From an uncultured Roseburia sp. (GTDB lineage Bacteria; Bacillota; Clostridia; Lachnospirales; Lachnospiraceae), in contig CAJTYI010000009.1 of assembly GCA_910584215.1 (NCBI GenBank), positions 1-50,066 on the forward strand: 50,066 bases of DNA, read 5' to 3'. The position numbers and the translations under genes were made by a program. Shown piece after piece: positions 1 through 8,436 of this stretch. Within the stretch, counting starts at the first letter, position 1. Every line of letters begins with the position of its first letter. Below the pieces are notes generated by a model that saw only the letters and a program-made list of their open reading frames with translations, made no database searches and was not told the origin of the DNA.

Positions 1-1006
1 TGTAAAGCTTCTTATTCTCGACAGTAAACTCCATGTCCTGCATATCTCTGTAGTGGTTCTCCAGTGTAGAACAAACTTCCTTAAACTGTGCAAATGCCTC
101 TGGGAATTCTTGCTCCATCTGGGCAATCGGCATCGGTGTGCGGACACCGGCAACCACGTCCTCACCCTGCGCATTCTTTAAGAACTCTCCCATCAGCTTC
201 TTCTCGCCCGTTGCCGGATCACGCGTAAAGGCAACACCGGTACCGGACTCCTCATTCAGATTACCAAATACCATAGGCATTACGTTGACAGCTGTTCCCC
301 AGGAATATGGAATATCATTGTCACGTCGGTAAACATTCGCGCGCGGATTATCCCAAGAGCGGAATACAGCTTCGATCGCCAGTTTCAACTGCTCTACCGG
401 ATCGGACGGGAAATCCTCGCCCAGCTGCTTTTTGTACTCAGCCTTAAACTGCTCTGCCAGCTCTTTTAAATCAGCTGCGGTGAGATCTACGTCGTACTGA
501 ACGCCTTTTGTCTCTTTCATCTTGTCGATCAGCTGTTCAAAATACTTCTTGCCGACCTCCATAACAACGTCAGAAAACATTTGGATAAAACGTCTATACG
601 AATCATATACGAAACGCTCAAACTTCGGATCAGAATTACCGGCAATCATAGCCTCCACCACTTCATCATTGAGACCAAGGTTGAGAATCGTATCCATCAT
701 ACCCGGCATGGAAGCTCTGGCTCCTGAACGCACAGACACAAGCAGCGGATTTTTAAGATCTCCGAACTTCTTGCCGTTGATCTCCTCCATCTTCTTTACG
801 CCTTCCATAGCCTGTCCCATGATCTCATCATTGATCTTGCGGCCATCCTCATAATACTGTGTACAAGCTTCCGTTGTGATCGTGAAGCCCTGCGGTACAG
901 GAAGACCAATATCTGTCATCTCTGCAAGGTTCGCACCCTTGCCACCGAGCAGATTGCGCATGGTCATATTTCCTTCACTGAACATATACACCCATTTGTT
1001 TGCCAT
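1..1006 (-). CDS. ppdK: Pyruvate phosphate dikinase, N-terminal part (runs off the window)
   Basis: The minus-strand reading frame starts at the ATG at 1006, preceded by a GGAGGAA ribosome binding site, and is still open at the window edge, so only about 335 of the roughly 875 residues are present. The start (MANKWVYMFSEG), the NLLGGKGANLAEM segment and the SVRSGARASMPGMMDT segment are the ATP-grasp nucleotide-binding domain signatures of PPDK. The enzyme interconverts pyruvate, ATP and phosphate with phosphoenolpyruvate, AMP and pyrophosphate in the cytosol. In anaerobic Clostridia it usually replaces or complements pyruvate kinase. The phosphohistidine and PEP-binding domains lie outside the window. 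Confidence 0.95.
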   Translation of the reverse strand, partial: MANKWVYMFSEGNMTMRNLLGGKGANLAEMTDIGLPVPQGFTITTEACTQYYEDGRKINDEIMGQAMEGVKKMEEINGKKFGDLKNPLLVSVRSGARASMPGMMDTILNLGLNDEVVEAMIAGNSDPKFERFVYDSYRRFIQMFSDVVMEVGKKYFEQLIDKMKETKGVQYDVDLTAADLKELAEQFKAEYKKQLGEDFPSDPVEQLKLAIEAVFRSWDNPRANVYRRDNDIPYSWGTAVNVMPMVFGNLNEESGTGVAFTRDPATGEKKLMGEFLKNAQGEDVVAGVRTPMPIAQMEQEFPEAFAQFKEVCSTLENHYRDMQDMEFTVENKKLY

Positions 1007-1164
1007 TTTGAAAATTCCTCCTAAATTTATACTTCTAAATATGAGAAAACGGATTCGCTCCCCATAATCAGCAAAACAACGGACAGGACGCTTCGCGGAC
1101 TGTCCTTGTGCCTGACTAAATGCACGCTCGCAAGCGCACACATTTATATTACCATAATTTACAT

Positions 1165-1188
1165 AAAAAGCAACAAGTTTTTTGCTTT
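1165..1188 (-). terminator. Probable rho-independent terminator downstream of glyS
   Basis: Read on the minus strand, AAAGCAA pairs with TTGCTTT across an 8-base loop and is followed by a T run (1165-1169). It lies about 190 bases after the glyS stop codon. Confidence 0.5.
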
Positions 1189-1222
1189 CTACTTTCAATT
1201 TTTTGTTGAAATTTCACAATTC

Positions 1223-1255
1223 GGAATTTGGTTTCGCAATATGAAACCAAATTCC
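1223..1255. repeat. Perfect 13-bp inverted repeat
   Basis: Arms 1223-1235 and 1243-1255 are perfectly complementary (GGAATTTGGTTTC / GAAACCAAATTCC) with a 7-base loop. There is no T tract on either side, so it is not a standard terminator. It sits in the 368-base non-coding interval between glyS and ppdK. That interval also holds a GGACAG/CTGTCC hairpin at about 1081-1105 and the duplicated glyS tail. Confidence 0.6.
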
Positions 1256-1285
1256 TGCCAATTGCCCGCCCGCACTCTCATGCAT

Positions 1286-1418
1286 TACATAATTCAACTG
1301 TACTATATTACCACATGAACTTACCAGCAAAAATATGTTTCAAGCTCTTCTATACATAATTCAACTGTACTATATTACCACATGAACTTCCCGGCAAAAT
1401 ATGTTTCAAGCTCTTCTA
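1286..1418. repeat. Imperfect tandem duplication of the glyS 3' end (67 + 66 bp)
   Basis: Copy 1 (1286-1352) and copy 2 (1353-1418) are nearly identical: two substitutions and one extra A in copy 1. Copy 2 contains the last codons and stop of glyS plus the first bases downstream. Copy 1 is a non-functional repeat of that tail in which the extra A shifts the frame and produces a different stop. Confidence 0.9.
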
Positions 1419-2772
1419 TTTTAATGCGCTCCTGCTCCATCGTATCGCGGTCACGCACTGTCACGGCGCCGTCATTATCCGACTCAAAATCATATGTCAC
1501 ACAGAACGGCGTACCGATCTCATCCTGCCTGCGGTAACGTTTTCCGATATTTCCTCTGTCGTCAAACTCGCAATTGTAAAACTTCGAGAGCCGTGAAAAC
1601 ACTTTTTCTGCGCCCTCGTTCAATTTCTTTGACAGCGGCAGCACACCGATCTTCACCGGCGCCAATGCCGGATGGAAATGCAGAACCGTGCGCATATCCG
1701 GTTTCTCTTGCGTGCCGATATTCTCCTCATCATAAGCCGCGCACAAAAACGCCAAAACAACGCGGTCAGCGCCAAGTGAAGGCTCGATCACATAGGGCAC
1801 ATATTTTTCATTTTTCTCATCATCAAAATACGTCATATCCTGCCCTGATGTATTCTGATGCTGTGTCAGATCATAATCAGTACGGTCGGCGATACCCCAG
1901 AGCTCGCCCCAGCCAAATGGGAACAAAAACTCGATATCAGTCGTGCCTTTACTATAAAAACAAAGCTCTTCCGGCGAGTGATCGCGCAGGCGCATCTCAT
2001 CCTCTTTGATGCCCAAAGACAACAGCCAGTCGCGGCAGAAACCTCTCCAATACTGGAACCACTCCAGATCGGTGCCCGGCTCACAGAAAAACTCCAGCTC
2101 CATCTGCTCAAACTCACGAGTGCGGAACGTAAAATTGCCCGGTGTGATCTCATTGCGGAACGACTTGCCAATCTGTCCGATGCCAAACGGTATCTTCTTG
2201 CGCGAAGTCCGCTGCACATTTTTAAAATTCACAAAAATACCCTGCGCCGTCTCTGGTCTCAAATAAACCGTATTCTTTGCATCCTCGGTAACACCCTGAA
2301 AAGTCTTAAACATCAAGTTAAACTGTCTGATATCGGTAAAATTATGTTTGCCGCAGGTTGGACAGGAAATCTGGTTTTCCTCAATAAATCCCTTCATTTC
2401 CTCCTGTGTCCAGCCATCCACGGACCCTTTTAATGTAATCTCTTTCTCCGCGGCGAAATCCTCGATCAGCTTATCCGCGCGGAAACGTTCGTGACACTCT
2501 TTACAATCCATAAGCGGGTCTGCAAAACCGCCCAGATGACCGGATGCCACCCAGGTCTGCGGATTCATAAGAATCGCACAGTCCACCCCCACATTATAGG
2601 GATTCTCCTGAATAAATTTCTGCCACCAAGCACGCTTGACATTATTTTTTAGCTCCACGCCGAGATTGCCGTAATCCCATGTATTTGCCAGACCGCCGTA
2701 AATCTCGGACCCTGGATACACAAACCCTCTCGACTTCGCTAACGCCACGATTTTTTCCATTGTTTTTTCCAT
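1375..2772 (-). CDS. glyS: Glycyl-tRNA synthetase, homodimeric class II type
   Basis: The 465-residue protein charges tRNA-Gly with glycine in the cytosol. The N-terminal segment around FVYPGSEIYGGLANTWDYG, the paired cysteine motifs near residues 90 and 140 (CKECH, CPTCG) and the FRNEITP class II motif 2 region identify the alpha2-type GlyRS of Gram-positives rather than the alpha/beta type. The start at 2772 has GAGGTG at proper spacing. The final residues (ETYFAGKFMW) lie in the second unit of a tandem duplication, so the intact stop is the upstream one in transcription order and a decayed copy follows. Symbols glyS, glyQS and glyG are used for this type. Confidence 0.95.
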   Translation of the reverse strand: MEKTMEKIVALAKSRGFVYPGSEIYGGLANTWDYGNLGVELKNNVKRAWWQKFIQENPYNVGVDCAILMNPQTWVASGHLGGFADPLMDCKECHERFRADKLIEDFAAEKEITLKGSVDGWTQEEMKGFIEENQISCPTCGKHNFTDIRQFNLMFKTFQGVTEDAKNTVYLRPETAQGIFVNFKNVQRTSRKKIPFGIGQIGKSFRNEITPGNFTFRTREFEQMELEFFCEPGTDLEWFQYWRGFCRDWLLSLGIKEDEMRLRDHSPEELCFYSKGTTDIEFLFPFGWGELWGIADRTDYDLTQHQNTSGQDMTYFDDEKNEKYVPYVIEPSLGADRVVLAFLCAAYDEENIGTQEKPDMRTVLHFHPALAPVKIGVLPLSKKLNEGAEKVFSRLSKFYNCEFDDRGNIGKRYRRQDEIGTPFCVTYDFESDNDGAVTVRDRDTMEQERIKIEELETYFAGKFMW

Positions 2773-2808
2773 ATTTCACCTCATGCCCGCACTGTATTTT
2801 GTGCATCT

Positions 2809-2857
2809 CAAGTTTGTGCGGGCACAAACTTGGGAGTGAAAGATTTATCTTTCACTC
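2809..2857. repeat. Two adjacent perfect hairpins upstream of glyS
   Basis: Hairpin A has arms 2809-2818 / 2823-2832 (CAAGTTTGTG / CACAAACTTG). Hairpin B has arms 2834-2843 / 2848-2857 (GAGTGAAAGA / TCTTTCACTC). Hairpin B is followed by TTTTATT on the plus strand. They occupy the glyS leader, between the lipoprotein stop and the glyS start. No T-box GGTGG-type antiterminator sequence was found, so the role is open. Confidence 0.6.
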
Positions 2858-2913
2858 TTTTATTAAAAACTTTCGCTTCTACCACTATAACATGTGTTTT
2901 TGCGCACGCGCCA

Positions 2914-3552
2914 TCACTTATATACAATATAGGTCATCTGCTCGCTTTTCGGCTCTTTGGGCTCCCCGCCGTCCGCCGTTTCCCGTATCCTGACACTGTC
3001 TTTGCCTGTCAGTTCCACTTTTTCATCGGAGACATAACAGATTTCTCCGGCCACTTTGACATTGACGTTGGCTCCGATCACTACGACTTTTAAGTCACCC
3101 TCGCCGTAGATATCCTGCTTTGTCGCACTGCCCGTGACAGCTCCGGCCTCTACCTTCTGAAAATTCTGATCGAAATCATACCCGTCTGCCAGGGCGTTGA
3201 CTACTTTTCCCTGGTATAGCGTCATACCAGTCATCTCCGCAAAATCACCGGCAGTCTTATAGCGGACACAAAACTTTGCCTTTCCGTCCTCCACCGCAAA
3301 ACTTTCCACTTTCGCGAAAGAACCGCCGAATTCTTCATTGTGGCCGTCACACATCTCATTTAAAGAAGCTTCCAACTCCTCCTCCTGATAATATGACTTG
3401 TCAAAATCATAGATGTCGTAATATGTCACCACACCCTTTTTGTCCACATCCACGAGACGCTCGCTGACCTCCGCAGAAGTCCCGCATCCGACGAAAACCG
3501 ACAAAGACAATAGAATACAAAAAACGATAGATGCTGTTTTTCTCACGTTCAC
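2914..3552 (-). CDS. Putative lipoprotein of unknown function
   Basis: This 212-residue protein begins with a short basic stretch, a hydrophobic core (about residues 7-22) and a lipobox ending FVGC, so it is predicted to be lipid-anchored on the outer face of the membrane. The rest is acidic and soluble, with no family I recognise. The start is GTG at 3552 (GGAGG only three bases away) or the in-frame GTG at 3546, which has better spacing. It has its own promoter and is probably monocistronic. Confidence 0.75.
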   Translation of the reverse strand: MNVRKTASIVFCILLSLSVFVGCGTSAEVSERLVDVDKKGVVTYYDIYDFDKSYYQEEELEASLNEMCDGHNEEFGGSFAKVESFAVEDGKAKFCVRYKTAGDFAEMTGMTLYQGKVVNALADGYDFDQNFQKVEAGAVTGSATKQDIYGEGDLKVVVIGANVNVKVAGEICYVSDEKVELTGKDSVRIRETADGGEPKEPKSEQMTYIVYK

Positions 3553-3604
3553 AGACCTCCAATATTAAAATCTTATGCACTGACCTGGCACATAACTATC
3601 TGCC

Positions 3605-3633
3605 ATTATACTATTTTTACCAAAATTTTTCAA
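3605..3633 (-). promoter_or_regulatory. Sigma-A-type promoter of the lipoprotein gene
   Basis: The minus strand reads TTGAAA, 17 bases, TATAAT. The -35 box is 3628-3633 and the -10 box 3605-3610, placing transcription start about 45 bases before the lipoprotein start codon. The -35 box abuts the 3' end of the acyltransferase gene. Confidence 0.75.
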
Positions 3634-3634
3634 G

Positions 3635-4753
3635 TTAATCCGCCTCCGGAAAATACCGTGCCAATAAGCGCGCAAAGCGCCCGGCAAGATACGGCTCCAG
3701 CCACCGCCAGGAAGCCGCAGCCAAAAGCAGCGACACTGCCAAGTGCAGCATCCAGACCGCAAAGCTATTAAAATCAAAAATCAAAAACTGTCGGTTGACG
3801 AGGTCAAACATCAGATCCACCGGAAAATTCCACAGATAGATGGAAAACGATATTTTGCCGAGCCAGACAAACGCCTTGCGGCCGAGCAGCCATCTGACGG
3901 GTTTTGCAAAGAGCGCCACCAGCAAAATCCCAGTACATCCGAAATAGATAAACGTCGTCTGCTCATTGCCCAAAAGACCAAAGAAAAACGCCACCAGCCA
4001 GACAGTCAGAAAAATCACGCCCGTCAGCGCAAGCTTCCACTCTTTTTCCTGCGCTGCCGCTGCACGCTGCAAAATCCAGGCTGTCAAAACGCCCAGGAAA
4101 AATCCTAGATAGCTCTGTCCCATCGAGACATCCAAAAACGGTGTCGTCAAATAGGGATGACGGTACATCAGGTAAGAACCAAGCAGCACAAATGCAAGAC
4201 ATCCGGCCGGCAGATACTGCTTCGTCTTTTTAGCCAGCATATAAAACAGAACATAGCATACCAAGATTGCCGTGATAAACCAGCCAGGCCCGTTAAAAGA
4301 CTGCCCCTCGGTAATGCCGGCAATATACTGTAAACCGAACAGGTGGAAAAACAGATGATGTAAGTCATTATTCCCAATCACAAACGCATATCCGGTGCGG
4401 TAAATATAATACCACTCCAATACCCACGCCGCCAGCGTAGTCACCCAAAACAGCGGCATCACACGCACCAAGCGCCGCTTCAGATATGCACGAAACGTCA
4501 CCTCTCCACGCGCAATCCGCCCCGCGTATGCAGTATATATGACATAACCCGACAAAAAGAAAAAAATGGAGAGGGTCAGATAGCCGTACTGATACAAAAA
4601 TGCCAGGGATTTTTGCAGGAATCCCGGCAGAACCTGCGGTATCGGCGTACAATTATAAAAATCATTTTTATAGTGATAAACATATGCGATGATAAGCGCC
4701 GCCATACCCTTAAGCGCATCCAAAGCATCCAGTCGATTCTCTTTTACTGCCAT
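3635..4753 (-). CDS. Acyltransferase family 3 (OafA/YrhL-like) membrane protein
   Basis: The 372-residue protein has about ten hydrophobic segments. Its N-terminus (RLDALDALKGMAALIIAYVYH) matches the acyltransferase-3 start, where the motif leads into the first membrane helix and carries the conserved histidine. Members O-acylate sugars of cell-surface glycans or lipids. It lies 9 bases downstream of the GT-C-like gene and closes a probable four-gene unit (GT2, flavoprotein, GT-C-like, acyltransferase). The unit suggests modification of a membrane or wall glycan. The substrate cannot be told from sequence. Confidence 0.85.
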   Translation of the reverse strand: MAVKENRLDALDALKGMAALIIAYVYHYKNDFYNCTPIPQVLPGFLQKSLAFLYQYGYLTLSIFFFLSGYVIYTAYAGRIARGEVTFRAYLKRRLVRVMPLFWVTTLAAWVLEWYYIYRTGYAFVIGNNDLHHLFFHLFGLQYIAGITEGQSFNGPGWFITAILVCYVLFYMLAKKTKQYLPAGCLAFVLLGSYLMYRHPYLTTPFLDVSMGQSYLGFFLGVLTAWILQRAAAAQEKEWKLALTGVIFLTVWLVAFFFGLLGNEQTTFIYFGCTGILLVALFAKPVRWLLGRKAFVWLGKISFSIYLWNFPVDLMFDLVNRQFLIFDFNSFAVWMLHLAVSLLLAAASWRWLEPYLAGRFARLLARYFPEAD

Positions 4754-4762
4754 AAACCGCCC

Positions 4763-6217
4763 CTATCCGATAAAATTGATCACATAAAATACCAGCGGAA
4801 TATACGCGATCAGCACATTGAGCGCAAGCCGTCCTGCCGCTAACGGACGAAGCGATCTGGTTCCACTGTTGTATTCGAGTTTCCCCGGCCGGCTGTACCA
4901 GATGACCGCCACGAGCAAGACCAGGTAAACGGAATTGAGAATCGGCAGATAATCTATGAGATGAAATGGTTCTGTAAGCTGATGAAACGTGATTGGATTC
5001 TCAATCGCTGTGATATCGCCGAACAGCTTTTCCAACAACATATGTTTGCCGTTTTCGACGTCGAAACACCAGTAAAAAGTGATATACTGCCCCATCACTA
5101 ACGCTGTCATGCCCACGGTCTCAAACACAAAAAATTTCTCCCGGTATCTGCTGTTGTACACCAGCATAATTGCAAGATAGGGCGACAGATGCACCAGCCA
5201 GTAAGGATATGCGCTAAATGAGACAAAGACGGCGCTCATCACCAACAGCGGAACAAACACCGCATACTGCTTTAAAACCTTATCGTTTGTGATCGGCTGC
5301 TGCATATAGCAGTAGACACAGACCGCCCCTAAGAGCACCATCACAAGTGACGTATTACCTGTGATAAACGGCAGGCTTGGCCCGGTGAGCATCGTAAAAA
5401 TATTGCGCGAAAAAGAGGCTTTTTGTATCATCGCCTCGGTATTGTCAAGAAACAGCAGTCCGCTTACGGCGGTCAGCGACATGACGACGACACAATCTGC
5501 CAGTATGCGCCATACGCGCTTCTCAATCAAAAGCAGCATCGGTACAAATACAAACAGCGCATACAGCTTAAACGTGACCGCCAGCATAAACAACAGCACA
5601 AACTTCCATCGCTGCTTTCGCATAAACGCCCGAATGCCGGCTAGAATAATAACAATGCCCAGGATATCGGACTGCCCGATGATACAGATCTCCACGAAAA
5701 CAAGCAGCGAGGATAAAAACACAAATGACGCCCATTTGGCCTCCTTCGCCTCAATCCCGATCTCCTGACAAATCTTAAAAATCAGCCATGACGCGAGCAC
5801 CAGGGCAACGATATAGATGGACTTGCCGTACACAAGCCCAAACATCGTCTCCGTCACCTCCACGCCGGCGATCTGCCCATAAAAATAGAGCGGAATCCCC
5901 CAGATACCCAGCACCAGATACATCGGGAAATCATAGGTCGCATAGGAAACGCCCTCGATTCCCATCTGTAAATAAAGATTAGCCTTATCATTGCAGAAAT
6001 TATAAAAGTTAAAAAATTCACCGTGCAAGATCGCGTCCATAAAATTGACTTCGTAGTGAATGATGGACTTGGCGTCCGCATACGCCATAGAGATAAAAGG
6101 TATCAACAGCAAAATCGTGAGCGCCGCCCACTCCCACACGGCTGGTTCTTTTGTATTTCCCCAATAATTCTTCGATCGGTTTTGTAACTTTCGCAAAACA
6201 GTTCGCAACTTATTCAT
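4763..6217 (-). CDS. Multi-pass membrane protein, probable GT-C-type glycosyltransferase
   Basis: This 484-residue protein has about ten to twelve hydrophobic helices, with an acidic loop (YADAKSIIHYEVNFMDAI) after the first, as in lipid-linked-sugar-dependent GT-C glycosyltransferases (GT87/DUF2029-like). It starts only 3 bases after the flavoprotein stop, so translation is coupled. With the neighbouring polyprenyl-phosphate-type GT2 it could transfer a sugar from a polyprenyl carrier to an extracellular acceptor. The assignment rests on topology and neighbours. Confidence 0.6.
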   Translation of the reverse strand: MNKLRTVLRKLQNRSKNYWGNTKEPAVWEWAALTILLLIPFISMAYADAKSIIHYEVNFMDAILHGEFFNFYNFCNDKANLYLQMGIEGVSYATYDFPMYLVLGIWGIPLYFYGQIAGVEVTETMFGLVYGKSIYIVALVLASWLIFKICQEIGIEAKEAKWASFVFLSSLLVFVEICIIGQSDILGIVIILAGIRAFMRKQRWKFVLLFMLAVTFKLYALFVFVPMLLLIEKRVWRILADCVVVMSLTAVSGLLFLDNTEAMIQKASFSRNIFTMLTGPSLPFITGNTSLVMVLLGAVCVYCYMQQPITNDKVLKQYAVFVPLLVMSAVFVSFSAYPYWLVHLSPYLAIMLVYNSRYREKFFVFETVGMTALVMGQYITFYWCFDVENGKHMLLEKLFGDITAIENPITFHQLTEPFHLIDYLPILNSVYLVLLVAVIWYSRPGKLEYNSGTRSLRPLAAGRLALNVLIAYIPLVFYVINFIG

Positions 6218-6220
6218 GTC

Positions 6221-7444
6221 TCAGTCTCTTTCCAGCTGACTCGCCAGCTCCATTGCCTTTTCCACGGTAGCATCCGAATTATAGTGCATATGCTCCCCCC
6301 ATCTTCCAAGCGGATAAATCTCACGCTGCACCGCCCAATCGGTAAGTTTGTCCATAATCTTTGGCTTGTCGACAGTGTTGAGCGGATAGGCATACCGGTT
6401 AAAATAGGCAAATCCACCGTCTTTCTCTTGGTACCTGACGCTGTTGGTCTCCGTCCAGTAACCTCTGCCATGCGGGCAGAAATTGTGACGCACAAGAATA
6501 CGATGATATGGCAGCTCGTCTTGGGGATAATATATCCACTGTGCGGCCGTGTCGAGTTGTTTGGGCTCATACGAAACCCACACACTACTGTGGCGCAGCT
6601 TCGCTCTCTCCTCCCACAGCTCCTTTGGCATCCCGCCGCATGTCTCTAAGGAAGCCCACGGGATCGTTGTAATCACCCGCTGGGCCTGATATAATGTGCC
6701 GTCAGCACAAAAAATCTCCTTGACGCCATCTGTTCGTACAGAAAGCCCCGTCACCGTGCACTCATAAACGATGTGGCGGCTCACAGCATCCGCCATGCGC
6801 AGCCAAAGCTCCCCGTAGCCATACTTTATCGGATAATAAAATCTGGCATGTCCCGGCTGTTCTCCGTAAGCATGGTGCAAAAGACAGCTGCGCAGCGTAT
6901 TCTCAAACGATACATTCGGCAGCTTATCCAGCCAATACGTTCCAAGCGCGTCCAAGTCACTGGCGAACATCTTGGAATTATAGGGAATCATATAGTCATC
7001 CGCCACCCGCTTCCCCAGCTTCCAGTAAATCCAGTCCACAAACTTCTCAGGCATCGGCGTGCCCGTAACACATCCGGCCTCGGCAATCGAAAGCAGGTAA
7101 TCCACCTGTTTATCGATATCCATCTGCCAGATATTTGCCTCAATCGGATGGTCAATCATCTCCCCCTCAAGCGAAATCTTCGTGTTTCTGGTGAACATAT
7201 TCCACTCATTTTCGGGCATAAATGAGAATAGAAATCCATTGACTTTCGGCCTGCGCACATCCAAAAAATGGCCGCCGCCGATATCGAGCGGCGCTCCGTC
7301 CACTTCCGTGCTGCGGCATAGTCCGCCCGCCTCGCGCTCTGCCTCGAGCACGAGAAAATCCTGAATCCCTTTTTTCTCCAGCATGTTTGCAAAAGTCAGG
7401 CCCGCCGGACCTGCCCCTAAGATTATGTAGCGATACGGTTGCAT
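6221..7444 (-). CDS. FAD-dependent protein of the UDP-galactopyranose mutase / amine oxidase type
   Basis: The N-terminal Rossmann motif (GAGPAGLTFANMLEKKG, residues 9-25), the following acidic strand end (LEAE) and AGGLCRS and GGGHFLD define an NAD(P)-binding-like FAD protein of 407 residues, close to UDP-galactopyranose mutase and protoporphyrinogen-oxidase-like sugar-cluster proteins. It sits between a GT2 gene and a membrane glycosyltransferase-like gene, which favours a nucleotide-sugar or glycolipid substrate over a porphyrin. Start ATG at 7444 has GGGGTAG upstream. The exact reaction is not determined. Confidence 0.7.
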   Translation of the reverse strand: MQPYRYIILGAGPAGLTFANMLEKKGIQDFLVLEAEREAGGLCRSTEVDGAPLDIGGGHFLDVRRPKVNGFLFSFMPENEWNMFTRNTKISLEGEMIDHPIEANIWQMDIDKQVDYLLSIAEAGCVTGTPMPEKFVDWIYWKLGKRVADDYMIPYNSKMFASDLDALGTYWLDKLPNVSFENTLRSCLLHHAYGEQPGHARFYYPIKYGYGELWLRMADAVSRHIVYECTVTGLSVRTDGVKEIFCADGTLYQAQRVITTIPWASLETCGGMPKELWEERAKLRHSSVWVSYEPKQLDTAAQWIYYPQDELPYHRILVRHNFCPHGRGYWTETNSVRYQEKDGGFAYFNRYAYPLNTVDKPKIMDKLTDWAVQREIYPLGRWGEHMHYNSDATVEKAMELASQLERD

Positions 7445-7595
7445 AATCTACCCCATTTCTATCATTTTTCTGTGCAGACGCTATCTCTGCGTTTTCCTTT
7501 ATTCATTTGGCGTAAAGGCTCCATCCACTGTTTTTTATCTGTTTCATTAAAATTGCCAGGGCAATCATTACTAAAACACAATATAGGATATATGG

Positions 7596-8306
7596 CTATA
7601 TCCACACTTTTTTTTCATTCTCTTTCAGCATAAAGAGAATTTTAAGCGCCTCCCTGACGCTCTGCACTTTGAGGCTCGAGGAACCGCCGACATAATGAAT
7701 GGGAACCTCAACCGTGCGCAGATTACGGCAATAAAAACGCATCTCGGTCTGATACATATGACCCGTAGACAAAAAAGCGTCCAAATCCAGGTGCTCCAGC
7801 ACTGCCCGCTGAAACCCCTCAAAACCACTGGTCATATCTTTTAACTTTGTGCCGAGCACGAGATTAGAAAGCACAGTACCGCCGCTGCTTAATATCCTTC
7901 GGTACAGCGGATGATGGCTGACATCGCCGCCAGAAATAAAGCGGGACCCCCAGACGCAGTCGTAGCCCTTGTCCAAATTTTCGATAAATTGCGGCACTTC
8001 CTTGGGCAGATGGCTGCCGCCTCCATCCATCTCAATAATATATTCCGCTCCGTCTCTTAATGCATGACGAAATCCCTCCAAATAGCAGCTGATCACACCA
8101 CGCGATTCTTTATAAAAAATGCATTTTACATGTCTCGTCCTCTTTTCGTACTCACGAATAATTTCCTCGGTTCGGTCCTTTGAGAAATTATCGACGACCG
8201 GATAGATCGACAAGTCGTCATAGGGCAGGGCTAAAATCTCTTCCAACACCTCCGCCATATGCTCCTCTTCGTTGGCAACCGGCATCACAATAATTGTCTT
8301 TTTCAT
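7596..8306 (-). CDS. Glycosyltransferase family 2, polyprenyl-phosphate sugar transferase-like
   Basis: I place the start at the ATG at 8306, which has AAAAGGAGT at good spacing. The longer open frame to 8375 has no binding site. The 236-residue protein has a GT-A fold start (KKTIIVMPVANEEEHM), an NFSKDRTEE segment and the metal-binding region EMDGGGSHLP. This resembles dolichol-/polyprenyl-phosphate mannose synthases, in which MDxDxSH is typical. It lacks the C-terminal membrane helices some members carry. Inferred role: charging a lipid carrier with a sugar for the downstream GT-C-like protein. Confidence 0.8.
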   Translation of the reverse strand: MKKTIIVMPVANEEEHMAEVLEEILALPYDDLSIYPVVDNFSKDRTEEIIREYEKRTRHVKCIFYKESRGVISCYLEGFRHALRDGAEYIIEMDGGGSHLPKEVPQFIENLDKGYDCVWGSRFISGGDVSHHPLYRRILSSGGTVLSNLVLGTKLKDMTSGFEGFQRAVLEHLDLDAFLSTGHMYQTEMRFYCRNLRTVEVPIHYVGGSSSLKVQSVREALKILFMLKENEKKVWI

Positions 8307-8436
8307 GCTGACTCCTTTTATAAAACATCTGTTTTTTATTATACCAATATTTGCCAGTCTTAGCAAGCCACGCAAAAAGCATCTGCAAAGTTCCCAAATG
8401 AACCGTAAGATTCAATCCGTTTTCTCAAAAAACTGC

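Noticed and set aside
1286..1418. CRISPR-like repeat
   Set aside because: Only two adjacent units with no spacers, and one unit is the end of glyS.
2773..2913. T-box riboswitch upstream of glyS
   Set aside because: No GGTGGNACCGCG-type antiterminator and too short for the stem I specifier region; only two simple hairpins.
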